A stretch of DNA of 64,000 bases. Source: Ceriagrion tenellum. Lineage: Eukaryota; Arthropoda; Insecta; Odonata; Coenagrionidae. Location of the stretch: NCBI GenBank assembly GCA_963169105.1, contig OY720639.1, forward strand, positions 51,937,848-52,001,847, written 5' to 3'. Under the pieces are notes generated by a model. That model was not told where the DNA came from and searched no databases. It worked only from the letters and a program-made list of their open reading frames with translations. Numbering within the stretch: the first letter of the stretch is position 1; each line of letters starts with the position of its first letter. Positions 39,613 to 51,664 of this stretch are shown here, in pieces. The position numbers and the translations under genes were made by a program.

Positions 39613-41395
39613 TATTGCATTAGGATTAAAGTCACATCACTTTATACCGTAAAATTAACCCAAAGCAAAAGACCAACAGCTACTCAATTCAATAATAACC
39701 GCCAAAAAACATATGTCACGGTGTTTTCACAAGCAATGAGGTAAATCTAAGCAATTATGCTCCTAACCTTAAGAGGATAGTATTCTAACTGCTCTTCAAA
39801 GGAAAAAGACAATTTACCAATAATGGCGTTAACATGTAAGATATCTAAAAGGACGCAAAGGATTAATTAATGAAAAGGTTAAATATTCGGTATTAAGCTG
39901 TTAAAGAATAAATTTAAAAGGGAAACTGAAATAATTAGACAGCTTTTAGGAGTATATTTCACACTTCAAGATTGACTTGGCAGAATTCTTATGCAATGCA
40001 TTGTTACCCTACCTTTTCACGAAAATATTTTTTTTTAGTTTTCCAGTGGTCCAGAAGACTCAACAGAGTAAATTTTTAAATAAATATATATTTCAATAGC
40101 AGATAAATGCTATTTCTTATAGTCAAATATTGAGGAGAAAACTCATTAGACTCTCAACATGTAGTGATAAGTGGACAACCAAACAGTTTTCAATAACAAG
40201 AGGAACTTCAATTAATTAATTAATCCCCTACTCCAGTAAGTGTTCTAAGGTTTTCAGCGAATTGTAACTCGACATTATCACAGGTTTATCTATCTTTTCA
40301 GAGGGTATCAATCTTCAGGTAATCAATATTAATAATTTATATTATTCAAATAATTTCCCGGAATTCGAACTTTCTTAACCACACCTACTCTTTTTTATCT
40401 AAATTTGGTTTGATTAAAGTTCATCAGAAACTGAAATACACCATTTCACGCCTACCTGAACCATTGGTTAAGGACTGATTGAACAGATCTACTTGGCTTG
40501 AAAGTCAAAGAAATTCGTAGGTAATAAGAAAATGGGGGTCAAAATTTTGTAAGAAGGGAGAGAGTTCTAGCATAGACCGATTGTGAACGCCATTACCACA
40601 TTACAAAAATAAACGAACTAAAAAAGAGCTCATACCTCGTGATTGGGGACCCAGCGATATTTCATCAAAATGTGTTTCATTCAGATGAAAATAAACATAA
40701 AACGTAAAGTAACGGCAGCCTTATCGTACCTTCTTATTAAGCAAGTAGTAGGCAGTCACAGTGGCAATAAAGGGAATGCATAAAAGAGGGAGACGAAGGG
40801 AGAGGAAACTTATCTCAGAAATAAATTGAGGATACAATGTTGACCATAAAAATTCAAATAACAAAGAAAATTAATATTTGACGCACAAAGATATTAAAAA
40901 ATGACATAATAACAAGAAAATATGAGTATAATAATGAAGTTTGACAGGATAATGGTGACTACCCCAACGTGAGAATGCAAGAGGCCCTCGAAACAGGATT
41001 TAGTCTTTCCTTGCATTGACTACGAGACATTAAATTTACATAATAAAAGTAATGTACAACAACAAGTATGACTGAGGATTGTTGAGCAGATAACAAAAAA
41101 AGGGCTCTAAATAAAAGAAATCAACTATCACCATAGATAATCTTGCTGAGGTAAAGTTAGTCTATAGTTAATTGAGAGGCTTATTTCTCGAGAGAAACAG
41201 CCAAAGAAAACAACAAAAGTTAAGTCTGATTGATACACGGAAGAGATGATTATCATGCAAAGAACAGCATTAAGATTTCCAAATAAGCCCAACAGATCCA
41301 GGCGTCATTAAGAGGAAGTTCGCCATTAGGAGAATCAAAAGCCTTGCACTTTTCTACAGGCTTTATCTTACAAATACCCTACACGTTTGGACTCA
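39613..41395. other. AT-rich non-coding stretch, nothing recognised
   Basis: No conserved motif or repeat boundary found. Confidence 0.5.
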
Positions 41396-41420
41396 AAAGT
41401 TTTCATTAGTCGTCTTGTGC

Positions 41421-41460
41421 CTGATGACCACTCAGTGAGTCAAAACGCGTAGTGCATTGT
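41421..41460 (+). other. Hammerhead-core-like / Penelope terminal-repeat-like motif
   Basis: CTGATGA (41421-41427) is followed by a self-complementary ACTCAGTGAGT and then CAAAACGCGTAGTGC. The order CTGATGA, short helix, then (G/A)AAACGCGTAGTGC matches the pattern seen in Penelope-like terminal repeats that encode minimal hammerhead ribozymes. The invariant G before AAA is replaced by A and the helix has a one-base loop, so it would not be expected to cleave. Confidence 0.35.
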
Positions 41461-42462
41461 ACGTACATTAAAGCCTGTGTTAAATTATGATTCCGTTGTT
41501 TTTGATTAGTACAAATATAGATAAGCACTAGAACTTTACAACATGCCAGTCGGAGAGTATGGGCATGAAACAAGGCTTCGACGAAAGGTTTACTGATTTA
41601 TATTGTGTATCGGTTGATTACGTATTTTGGGGAGGCGAACGACAGGCTAGGACAATTGTGCCATCAAGGACAGTAAGGTAGGTTGGTAAGGAAAGGATTA
41701 TTTGGGACGGAGGAAGGGTGGAGAGTAAATCTGAGTCGGCATTGGCCTATTTAAAAGGAAAACCTTCAAGGGGTCCCCAATTAGATACTCCACTGGATGG
41801 ACTGAGTCCTACGCATGAAGTTATCTCCACGCATTTCTCAATTAGGAATAGGGTTTTCTCTGAAAAACTTCCATTACTGCCGGAATTCAATGCAAGGCCC
41901 ACGCGATGAGAAGTCAAAACTCAAGCCATCACGCCGAGCCAATTGTTTTGTCATTGACCGATAAGACACAGTGTGATATTATTAATGGATACGGTCTGAT
42001 CAATAAGTGAAACAACTTGGGATTATTTGTTGGCTGCAGCATCAAGGACGATGAATATAATAATATTACATTGAAACAATTTACTTCACATCTCAGCGTA
42101 TTGAGATGCAGAAAGAAAAATTCAAATAAGAAAATCCTTGAAAACATCAAAAATACTCGACCAATTTTCTGCGGAGTAAAAATCTTATCTAAGAAGGTAA
42201 AATTTCTATTTCCCCAATTCCTGGCCCGAATTAATAAACTATCTGAAAATGTCTCCATACATTTTAAGCTATAAATAACTCACTTTATAATATATGACAT
42301 TTTCACACTAACAATAAATGACATTTTCCACAAAGCCGCCACTTGTGCAAAACACTACTCTTCTATTACTTAAAATTAACACTGATCAAAGGGCAATGGA
42401 ATATATATGTCAATGTGCATCGTTACGCGAAACCAAATACATCTCAGAAGATCCATAGAGGG

Positions 42463-42572
42463 AGAGAGAGACTTGACTTGACTGCTGTTTATTTACCCTG
42501 GGTACAAACTAGGGAGAGAGAGGGAGGGGGGAGGAAGGGAGAGAGGGAAAGAGAGAGAGAGAGGAGAAAACT
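42463..42572 (+). repeat. GA-rich microsatellite-like tract
   Basis: Repeated GGGAGAGAGA and GAGAGAGAG strings on the plus strand with a short interruption at about 42475-42505. Confidence 0.75.
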
Positions 42573-45230
42573 TACAGGGGGGTAAAAGGACGAGAGTAAA
42601 AAGAAAGACTTACTGGAAACGTTTCGGTTACGAGACATAGTAAGAAGTAATTGGCTGGCAACTTGTGTTGGAAATCCGATAATTGTGCAGAAACTAAAAT
42701 AAACAAGAGACAGAAAATAAATGACTGATTGACAGTTATCTCCATCAAAACTGGGAAATATTGAGACCACCAGCGTTTCCTGAACAACGTCAAAGGCGAA
42801 ATGAAAGTGATAAAAATGGGAACACAAAAAAAATTAAATGATTAGAGTCGACAGGGAGAGTTTGGCGTCTTCATTCGCATTAAGAGAACCATGATACGAG
42901 AGAGAGACAGGAAAGGAAGACATTATTCAAAAAAGTATATCCCCTGATTGACTGAACGGAAGAAGAATGCACGCAATCGGAAGCGAGCTACGAAAAATCA
43001 GCCCCACAGGAGCACCGCTTTATTCCCACGGCTTCCAACTTCCTCCGTACCTCAGGGAATCCATTGATTATGCAAGGAAACTTAGTGTGATCCCTTTGAA
43101 CGCTTTTGGTCGTATCTCTGAGAGAATAAAATTTCTCAAACTCAAAATATTAAAAATACGTCTCCGAGTAACAGTATAATGACTGGTTCTCATTCGAAAT
43201 TACTAATTCACAAGGGTCAGCAGCCAATCACAACTGATTAATTCACGTTGCTGATGTACTGGTACTTAAAATGTACTTTAAAGAGTTAAATATAAACATG
43301 AATTGCATAAAATACCAAATGGATATCACTACGCTTACTGTAGAAGTGGTGTAATTACACGTCAAATAACGGTGGAATCGTATATTACGCCTTTATCATA
43401 GGTATTAAAATGCATAGACACCCATCACGCATTCTCTTTTGAGGTGGGCATAGTCAAAAACAATCAATTCTCAATTAGTCGCAAGATGTTTTTATCTTTA
43501 TAACACCATATTTAATTAACAGTAATAAAGTTTATCTGAAATAAATATGATTTCAGACTAGCAAACTTATTTTGTGCACACACATACATATCTCACTCCT
43601 TGGATGAATGTATTTTAGATAAAAATAGTGATTTTTTTTTGTTCATTTTGAGGAAATAATGAGAGTCGCATAACGAATTCGGCATATGACAGATATAAAA
43701 AATGTGTGAGAGGACTGGGTAGACCTAGAATTATGTACTAATATGGTGGAATATACTCTTAAGGAGGAAGATGAGGAATATTAGGAGGCGAAAAAGAGGA
43801 GGGCGTAAATAAAGCTATCTTTATGAGGGACGCAAAAAAAACGCATGCTAGGATAGAATATAATGGAGAAAATTACTGACGCAGAGTCGATTCAGAGTCG
43901 CAGAAAATTACTGACGCGGCTTTAGAGGCCTATCACCGTCAACTTCTTTGACTTTATCTACCCGAAAGGAAACAGCCCAATAGATAAGTATGCATGTGAA
44001 TCCTTAGTAACTCAGAAGGAGACCAATACAAGTCGAATGAAAGACTCTAAATCATGGTGTTGTGATCTGGATTATTTAACAATGTTGAAGACGATTGCTA
44101 AATGTTGATTATCAAGTTCAAACAAACAATACTTCCGCATAGAGGATAAGAGAAAAATCCCTCGATCTAGGTACATTCATAAGAAAGTATTACAAGTGGA
44201 TTTAGTTTAGCAATGGATATATTTCTATCAACTCTGATAAATCATCATTTCTCAGTCTCTTCCCTCCTCTCTTCTTTTTATTCCACAAGCTAAAACCATC
44301 CGCACAGAATTGAATATGGCTTGTTTTCTGGTTCGTGTTTGACTAAATACAATCGACACTGAAGCGTTAAAATATGAAAGATAGCTTGTGCAATCATGGA
44401 ACGACCCAGTAATTGAAATTTCATCCACGTACTAATTTCTTAGATTGAAAAGTCTATTTTAATCAGAAGGCTCCTTGAATATAATCTTAAAATTTTCTTC
44501 GCGTCAATAATGGATGGAAAACTCTGCTCAGGCTATGTTTACTATTATAAATCCGTTCCCATCAAAACTATAACGGAAATGAGTATTAAAAAATCCCAGC
44601 TGGTACAGACTGGTATACTCAGTATTCTATAAATCTTCAGGGAGAGTTACTCCAGAATAAAAGATCGGCACATGTGATCTAAATGAGCTACGTTTCCCGA
44701 GCCCAAAGCGTTAGGGTAGAGAAGCACACTTTTATTTCGATTACGGACAAAGCCTCGGATTATGCGCATTTTTCCTCGGAGTATGCACAACCACCAATCA
44801 TAGTATATATTTAATAAGATAATGCACCTAATGGCACCATACCACTAATTTCACAGAGAACATGAGTGTTTGGGAAAAATACGAAAAACAGAAGCTAGGT
44901 AGGTGGTGATTGCCAAGGAGAAAAATGAAAACGGTTACTTTCACATGATAACGACCGCACTGCGCGCCAGTAATGATTCGAAACATTAATGCTATTTGAA
45001 ATTGACAGATTGATATGCACCAGCAGTAACCTTCAATAAGCAACAAAAGTCCTGAAGCAAAATATAAACGGGTATACAAATTTTAGCGGTAAAACACAAA
45101 AAAACGAGGGGGAGAAATTGCATTACGAGACAAGGGGCAACTCTGTACTAGTCTAATCCAATTAAGATCTCAGTTCTCCTTCATGCTCCTAAACTGACAG
45201 TCAAGTTTACAGTTGGTCCAAATACGCAAA
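42573..45230. other. AT-rich non-coding stretch with a 35-bp duplication
   Basis: GAAAATTACTGACGC occurs at 43868 and again at 43903 (period 35). A possible LINE-like GRPRIMY string near 43720 was judged too short to annotate. No gene was recognised. Confidence 0.5.
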
Positions 45231-45830
45231 TCTATCAACGCAAATTTGCACTCGCGATAGTTACAGATGAAAAAACTGTGAGTAAATAAATCAAGTTTCC
45301 ACATGTGATGAAAGATGAATAGCAGCTTAGAAGCACGTGCCTTTCTGTGAGGAAAAAATCATTTGTCGAACGCAAAACAACTTGTTTTTGTCGAACAAAA
45401 ACAAAATATTTCATGCGCCGAGATCGCGCTAGGACCAACCTAATCCTATTACGTTCTCTACTCTTGGTCATTCCCCTTGACGCGAAAGGACGTCCATTGT
45501 TCCGAGGGCCTAAACCACGGGGACCGCGATGAACATCCCAACCGTATGTGACTTGAATACCGATCCTTCTTCCTCTTCGCCCACGCGCAAACTGAGCACT
45601 CTCCTCATCACCGTCTCTCACCTCTTTCATTCTGTTTCATCTCAATACCCCCCACACAGCGCTTTTCGTTCCCTACTCCGGCCCCAACAATTCTCGCTAA
45701 GATCTAAGAAGAACACGCTTCGACCGATGCTCAACAGAGTAGGGGGAGTATTCAATCTACGGAAGCGTGCACAGAGAAAAGGAAGAATCAACGAGCGCAT
45801 TTATTCTTGACACACATTTCGAGAGATGAT
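45231..45830. repeat. GC-richer, CpG-containing island
   Basis: This region holds a 131-codon minus-strand frame (45235-45630) rich in Arg and a plus-strand frame (45529-45810), neither with a recognised domain. A 10-bp hairpin TTGTTTTTGT-CGA-ACAAAAACAA lies at 45382-45404. Confidence 0.35.
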
Positions 45831-47143
45831 GAAATTTTCACCTCCGCCTCGTACCACAGCGTCCCTTGGGGTTTCCCTCCTCGCAGCCAAATGAACGTCG
45901 AGGTTGGTTTCTTGCGATGGGAATGCTTTTAACGCAATGTTTGCTCCCTCTTTGCCTCGTTGGAATCGAGAGTATTGGTCTCTGAAGAGACTTTCAGTGC
46001 TTAATGCAATTTCTCTGAAAGACTTTTGTCATTCTACCGGTGGCTGTTCCAGCAACAGTTTTGATTTTGTACGAAAAAAAACAAATGAAAAGAGAAAGCT
46101 GGTTTGGGGTAAGAACTTTTAAAAGTAATACCATTTAAGACCATGATTCTTTAGAGATTCCTAAGAATTCATGAAAATATGGACAGCGGTATCTCCACAC
46201 TTCATTCAAACTTCCCTATCATTCTTTCCTTACTCCCAAACTCACGGTTATAATGAAGCGTATGGAAATAAGTATAATAGAATAAATAATTTCCTCCCGG
46301 TAGGCAAGATACCGCTTTTGTTAGCAATAATGTATTTATGTCGTGAATCATTCGAGCTAAAAACAACATTGCTAGGTGATACATGGATGCTTTTAGAATA
46401 CAAATTGCCTTATTGAACCTCAGTTGGTACCGCATAATTGAAGATATGCACCTGTTGCAGACAAACTTGACTCAAAGATTGAACAAAGATTCGACCACAA
46501 TGGTGTCCATTGCTTTCATTTATTTCAGTTCATCTATCTTTACAATACTGAAAAGGGTTAAAATGATTCATTACATATAATAAATCCCTTTATGCTGATT
46601 CGAGCGCTTCAACAAATCCTCCAGGACCCCAGATTTTCTTGTTACCAACATCTATGCTGCATCCATACTCTTTCAACGAAGGCAGAAATATTCCCCCTCA
46701 GGCTTCGTTTAAGACTGAGGACCAAACTCAATCGACTCGTCCACATTTCTTGAAATTTGTCCAAAGAACAAGACCCTTTACATTATTGGATGCTTCACAG
46801 TAAGCTTCCTTAAATTTTCCGAGCTAAAAAAAACCTGAAAAACGCCAATTACCCACATCATATTGCCACATGAAGCTAACTTTATCATCGTCGAGTCAAA
46901 AAACAACGTTTTTTATCGTGGAATATACTCGGTCTTCCACTCTCTCTCTCTCATGAAGTCTCAAATGGAATGTTGGATACTCTGTCGCATCATAAGAGGC
47001 TCCATCAGTCACCGTTTGTTTGCTTTGCTCTTGCAGAAAATAATTACCTATAATCACTTTTTTAAAGCAGAAAACATCATTACTGACACTATGGGGTGAA
47101 AAACAATAAAAATACCCAGCTTATTTACGCTAGCATTGATATT
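45831..47143. other. Non-coding stretch, nothing recognised
   Basis: Short overlapping frames only; none carries a recognised motif. Confidence 0.5.
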
Positions 47144-47800
47144 TCTACATCTACATACTACCCTCCGAGCCGCCCCATGGGCGTGAGACAGGGGGTGTTA
47201 GGACACCAGCCGTGTAGAGATGTAAGGGATAAGGTTTTGGGAGGTGAAATGGTGACGTGTATAATGGGAGTGTATATATCGGAGCTGATTTTTTATTGTT
47301 ATTGCTCATTGTGCACGGAAAGAACAAGTTTTTGAACCAATATGTTCGCCACTGTATCTCTCTGATTTTATCACTTCTGTCAGACCTAGAGATGTAGTGA
47401 GGCGTCGTGATTATATTCTCTGTGTCTCTCTGAAACACACCACTTCTCAATTTCTCCGACGTACACCATATTTCTACGCAACCTAAGCCTAGCGTGTAGC
47501 CTCCGAGTTTCTAGGAGCATCCACCTTAATCCTTATAAAAGTTGTGAGACACTATATGTGCGCTCGTAGTAGTTTTTAACGAAGTGTGCTGCTATTAATT
47601 TTTTTGGCTAAATCTTTATGACAAGTGTCCCAAATACTCGCGGCGTATTCGAGGTGTGGCCAAACCAGGGCGAAGTAGCAATTTAATTATGTATTTAACT
47701 TAGCTCTCAAAATTTCATCGCTTAAATGAGTTCAATTTCTGATCTTTAGGCCACATGATAATCGCTCTCTGTTGATATTATCCACAACCCGTGCGATCAC
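47144..47800 (-). mobile_element. Jockey/CR1-type LINE 3' end (LINE-C) with simple-repeat tail
   Basis: Read on the minus strand in 5'-to-3' order, the translation shows ILRAKLNT, then CYFALVWPHLEYAASIWDTC (about 47628-47690), FVKNYYERTYSVSQLL, a stop, MLLETRRLHARLRL, YISRSDRSDKIREIQ and FKNLFFPCTM (about 47310-47400). This is the ordered C-terminal signature of jockey/CR1-like reverse transcriptases (xLVRPHLEYAxxVWDP, ARFVxxDY, LGWxxLExRRxxARL, RTDxFKxSFFPRTxxEWN). The 3' end closes with a TATGTAGATGTAGA tail at about 47144-47160, a typical short-repeat LINE terminus. Stops interrupt the frame, and everything upstream of the thumb region is lost. Such a fragment arises when reverse transcription at the target site stops early. 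Confidence 0.85.
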
Positions 47801-49030
47801 GTGACACGGGACGGGACGTTCAACCCGTCTGTAGTGATTCTGAAGAAAGATTTCTCTAACACAACCAACTGACGTTGTATTTATGAGATTTTTGCCACCT
47901 CCTGTCCAAAATCTGTAGTATAGAAGCTACATTACATCATTCGTGTCAACCTGAAACTTGCGTGATGTGGATTTTTCTGGTAATCATGGCCTCCCGTGCA
48001 ATCAACGAGTCGGTGGGGGCTACCAAACAATTCTGAAAGACCTGTTATCTGCATTAATATCCCGTTGATCAGGTAAAAAATTAAATTTAACTTACAAGGC
48101 TCATATAATGCCATTGATAAAAGCGGAGTATACTTATTAAAAATGTACCACTGCTACCTCTAATTTCTTTGATGAAGAACACGCAGTCGGAAAATTTAAA
48201 CTCGGGCGCCGGAACTCTTTCGATGTTTAAAACATACCGTTATGACTACACCATTTTTGCTTATAATTTATTAGGCGACATGAATAAAATGGATTGTATT
48301 TATAATATTTTACCTGTATGTGATAAAGGGGAGAAAATTGATTTTTGAGAAAATATTCCACGTAGCAGAATTTTTAATATTAAATTATTTAACCACTCTG
48401 TTCCTTACCACATAGAATTCCCATGTTCCCGAACCTCTAAAAACCCGAGCGTTGACGTTACTCCTCGCCCTCAGCCTTCGATAGTTTCATCAATAATTTG
48501 TCACTGATTTTGTCACACTATACACGATTTTATCACACTACTGATGGTTTTTTCTCTAGTTTGCATAATCTTGGCCTAAAATGATCAAGTGTTAGGCAAG
48601 CATTGTTAGGCTTAGGAGGAAGATAATCGAGAATGTTAAAGGAAAGAAAAAGACAAAAACGGAGAGGCTAGAAATGGTTAATAAGGAAAAACACTTCTGG
48701 CTCAGATAAACAGGAGGAAAAATAAGAGGTTGGAACATGCAGTAAAATGCGAATGAATACCGAGAGCCGGTAATAGAATCGAGGATGTCTAATATGCGAT
48801 AAATACAGGAAATCGTTTTGATGAATGGGTAGAAGATTGGTATATTACATCAAATCCTGAATGGAAAAATAAATTGTGTCAGTATACAAGGACTTGCGAG
48901 TAATAAAGTATTGAGGATATTTTGTTTTCCTTTTAAACATACCCTAACGGATAGATCATATTAATGATAATAATAATGTGATAGAAAGCCTGCAATAATT
49001 AGCTAATATTTCCACAATTTTAACGGCCCT
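47801..49030. other. Non-coding stretch, possibly diverged LINE flank
   Basis: Sequence just right of LINE-C (47801-48115) may be its upstream continuation, but I see no reverse-transcriptase motif. A lysine-rich frame near 48615-48700 on the plus strand weakly resembles a LINE C-terminal IIEGKxKGKK segment and was not called. Confidence 0.35.
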
Positions 49031-49460
49031 ATCCTTGTGGAGGAAGCTCAACGTTCCTTTCTTTTTCGGCCTCAAATTGTCTTTCTTTCCCTCCAAAGAA
49101 GGGCCCAGGGAGGGAGGGAGCAGCGTCCTCCCTTCCACGTCGTGAAGGAGGCCAGTTCGCTTCCCTTCTTCCACCGATACCGCGCCGTCCAACGGCACCC
49201 TCCACCACACACTCCGCGTTAATCCTCTTCCGTCCTTTCTCCGCCCCCATTACTTCCACTTCCATCCTCAATTTGTCTTTCCCCCTTATCCTCCAATACT
49301 TCTTCGTTCCCGCTTCCACTTACGCCACCGCTTTTGCCTCACCCCTCCCTCCTATTAACCCACCAAACCTCCCTCTCCTCTTCCTTCCTCCCTCTTCTTC
49401 CTATTGCAACATATATCCTCCTCACCCGTCCCTTCTTTCCCATCCATCTCCCGATGTCCT
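49031..49460 (+). repeat. Pyrimidine-rich island
   Basis: Plus strand is C+T-dominated, with a G-rich interval near 49100-49160. Frames on both strands are composition artefacts. Confidence 0.55.
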
Positions 49461-50077
49461 CGTCTATCTTAACGTGAGAAAACAGTGGTTCAATTCAGTG
49501 TCCTTCAAATCGAACTCAAATATTTAGCAATACAGCTTCCTCAAGGGTAGGTGGTAAGATAAAACAGTTTCAGCAGTATTGAGGGTGGATGGGAAATTAA
49601 ACAATGTAGATACCCTCGATTCAGAATTTTGTGAGCTCCATTGTCAGGGCTAAAAACGTGACACATGAAGGTCAACACCTCAATACCCAAAAATATTGTG
49701 CATCATTACACAATCGTTTAAATACATATTGTCCCTCGTTACGGCCTCATAATTTAATTTGGGTTTTCTTAAAGCTGTTTGGCATTTGTTTGACGGTCCT
49801 CATCCCTGCATCCCAATTTCTGGGACATCACCTCCATTCCCAATGTTCTCTCCTCTCAAGCCCTCTTATCTCAATATGTCCTCCATTCATCTCTCCTACC
49901 TTCTCCAAACCACCACCGCTTGTTCTCCGCCAAACATATCCAATGCTTCCAAGCCTCCCAGATTACCCTCCCCATTCTCCTCAAAATTCATATCTCAAAA
50001 GCTTCAAGTCATCGCATGTACAAACAATTATACATCCTTACTTTGATGTGACTAAGTTTCCACCCTCCCCGCGCCAC
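49461..50077. other. Non-coding stretch, C-rich to the right
   Basis: No recognised gene. The 152-codon frame at 49631-50089 is Ser/Pro/Leu-rich, follows the C+T bias at 49790-50080 and overlaps the start of LINE-A in antisense. Confidence 0.45.
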
Positions 50078-50633
50078 GCTTCACATTAGAGTTTTCACCA
50101 GTCTTCAACCTTTACACAATTTCTCACATCCCTCTCTCATAAATTTCCTTATCTTTGAAAAAGATTCTTTAGCTATGGAAATTTTACTTCTGATGCCACG
50201 ACCAGTAAATGCATTTCCCTCCTAAATACCACCCAGATACGTCAATATCTCAGCTTGCTCTGTTTTGTGCCCTCCCAGATATATATTCTGGATAGCCTTA
50301 TAAAAATATCTTAAGAAAAAGAAATGGTGATAATGGGCATCCCCTGCTGAACTCCTTGTCTTATCGCGGCCCATCCCTATTCTCGATCGGCTACCCTAAC
50401 CTGCGCTGTCTGGTTGATGTAGAGATTCTGAATGAGACATCTGCTCCCCAGTCGAGCCCTAATTTCTTCATCACTTCCATTCATTTCGTCCGGGCCTCCC
50501 TATCAAAAGCCTTCACAAAACCTACAAAGCCAGTAAAAATATCTTTTATATATACAATTTTCCTTCTATTAGCATCCAAGTCCCCCCTATAGCATCCTGC
50601 GTTTCCATCGCTTTCCTACTACCCCTACTACTT
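50078..50633 (-). mobile_element. LINE-A, downstream part: reverse-transcriptase palm and thumb (decayed)
   Basis: Minus-strand translation gives, in order, METQDAIGGTWMLIEG (about 50560-50615), DIFTGFVGFVKAFDR (about 50497-50545, the conserved FVDFxKAFDRV box), MKKLGLDW, GVQQG followed after a one-base frameshift by CPLSPFLF (about 50325-50355), then GRGIRSKISIAKESF (about 50150-50200) and LVKTLM-stop-SVA (about 50078-50107, the LVKxxxWSVALYG box). The YADD catalytic box is missing between CPLSPF and the YLGG region, so an internal deletion has removed the active site. This part continues directly from the segment at 54414-55860 on the far side of the inverted-repeat element; together they are one split LINE. 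Confidence 0.88.
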
Positions 50634-51454
50634 AGTCCGGTAAAATTAGGTTATGACCCGAACAAAAATAATTACCAAGCGAAACCTTTTCCAACGTCTT
50701 CGGGAACTTTCCAGGATGACTCTCAAAAAAGTCCCAAGAGCTCCTGACTGGGATAGCAAAGTTATCCAGGAAAACCTGGAGATTTCTTGGAAAAATCCTA
50801 AATTAGTTAAAAATTCAGTTAGAGCGATGATTTTTATATATTTTTTGCCAGGAATTTAATGACAAAGGCAACCGTAGTCTTAAATTACACTATTGATTTA
50901 CTGAAAAATTTATAATCCAGAAAAACTTAGAATATCCTTGATATTAATTTATCATGCTAAATGTATCGCCGGATTTCACTTAACTCTATGATTTCATGAT
51001 TAATGGCATTGCGAATGAAGCTAGACACATTCAGGTCGTCACACAACCTTGTCCAGATTACAGGCTGCCTGGAATTCCCCTGGAATACACGTGGAATTTG
51101 ATTGTCCCATCCAGTGTTTTTCTAAGAAGGAAAGATTCGCTGTTATAAGTGTTAAGCGGAAAGGATGAACGCAGACTAGAATTTGGGTCAGAAACTGCAT
51201 TTATTTCTGGTGGTCATAGACATTAAAAGAACATCTAAATTATGTTGCGATATCGCAATGCTTTTAAACAACAACAAAAAATACAACAACAACAGGAATT
51301 GGTTACTACACCAACTTGCGTCGTCTCGCCGCTGGCTCGTCGACATCAACAATGCTTAATGAAACCAAGACAACAATTATAAGACAATCCTTCCCTATTT
51401 GTGAAGAAGGTAAGTGTATAAGACAGTTAAATGTATCGGTTTTGTGATCATGTG
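50634..51454 (+). repeat. Left arm of the long inverted repeat
   Basis: About 821 bases, reverse complementary to 53584-54413. It includes a CAA/AAC-rich stretch at about 51266-51295 and a palindromic TTGCGATATCGCAA at about 51245-51258. Identity with the other arm looks almost complete wherever I compared it, except within the outer 50 bases, where the right arm has small insertions and substitutions. Confidence 0.9.
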
Positions 51455-51664
51455 GGTGAAGATCGTCATAGGTATCATCACTTTCCTATCATAGGATTCC
51501 ATTAGTTCACCCATGACCAGCGCAGCATCCACATATGTTACAGCACGCAATGCGGTGCTTTCTGCAGGTTCAGCACATCCTTTCACATCCTTGAGCACAA
51601 AGGTATGAAGTGAGTTTGGGATCAGATCTCCACCTCCAGCCGTCATTTCTTCTAATGATGGATA
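51455..51664 (-). other. Unidentified segment between left arm and LINE-B
   Basis: On the minus strand this segment is open in one frame and reads EMTAGGGDLIPNSLHTFVL, then about 45 further residues into the arm. The open frame is continuous with the end of LINE-B (51395-51733), but these residues do not resemble any LINE C-terminus I know. It may be original inverted-repeat-element sequence, possibly the remnant of an encoded protein. I assign no function. Confidence 0.3.

Noticed and set aside
40360..40400. Possible minus-strand box B (GTTCGAATTCC)
   Set aside because: No box A at tRNA-like spacing, and no stem structure.
43715..43745. GRPRIMY string on the plus strand
   Set aside because: Seven residues alone do not support a LINE fragment, and neighbouring frames show no further motif.
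45235..45630. 131-codon Arg-rich minus-strand frame
   Set aside because: Lies in a GC-richer island with frames open on both strands; no domain recognised.
48600..48720. Lysine-rich plus-strand stretch resembling a LINE IIEGKxKGKK segment
   Set aside because: Too short and degenerate, and no second LINE motif lies in order nearby.
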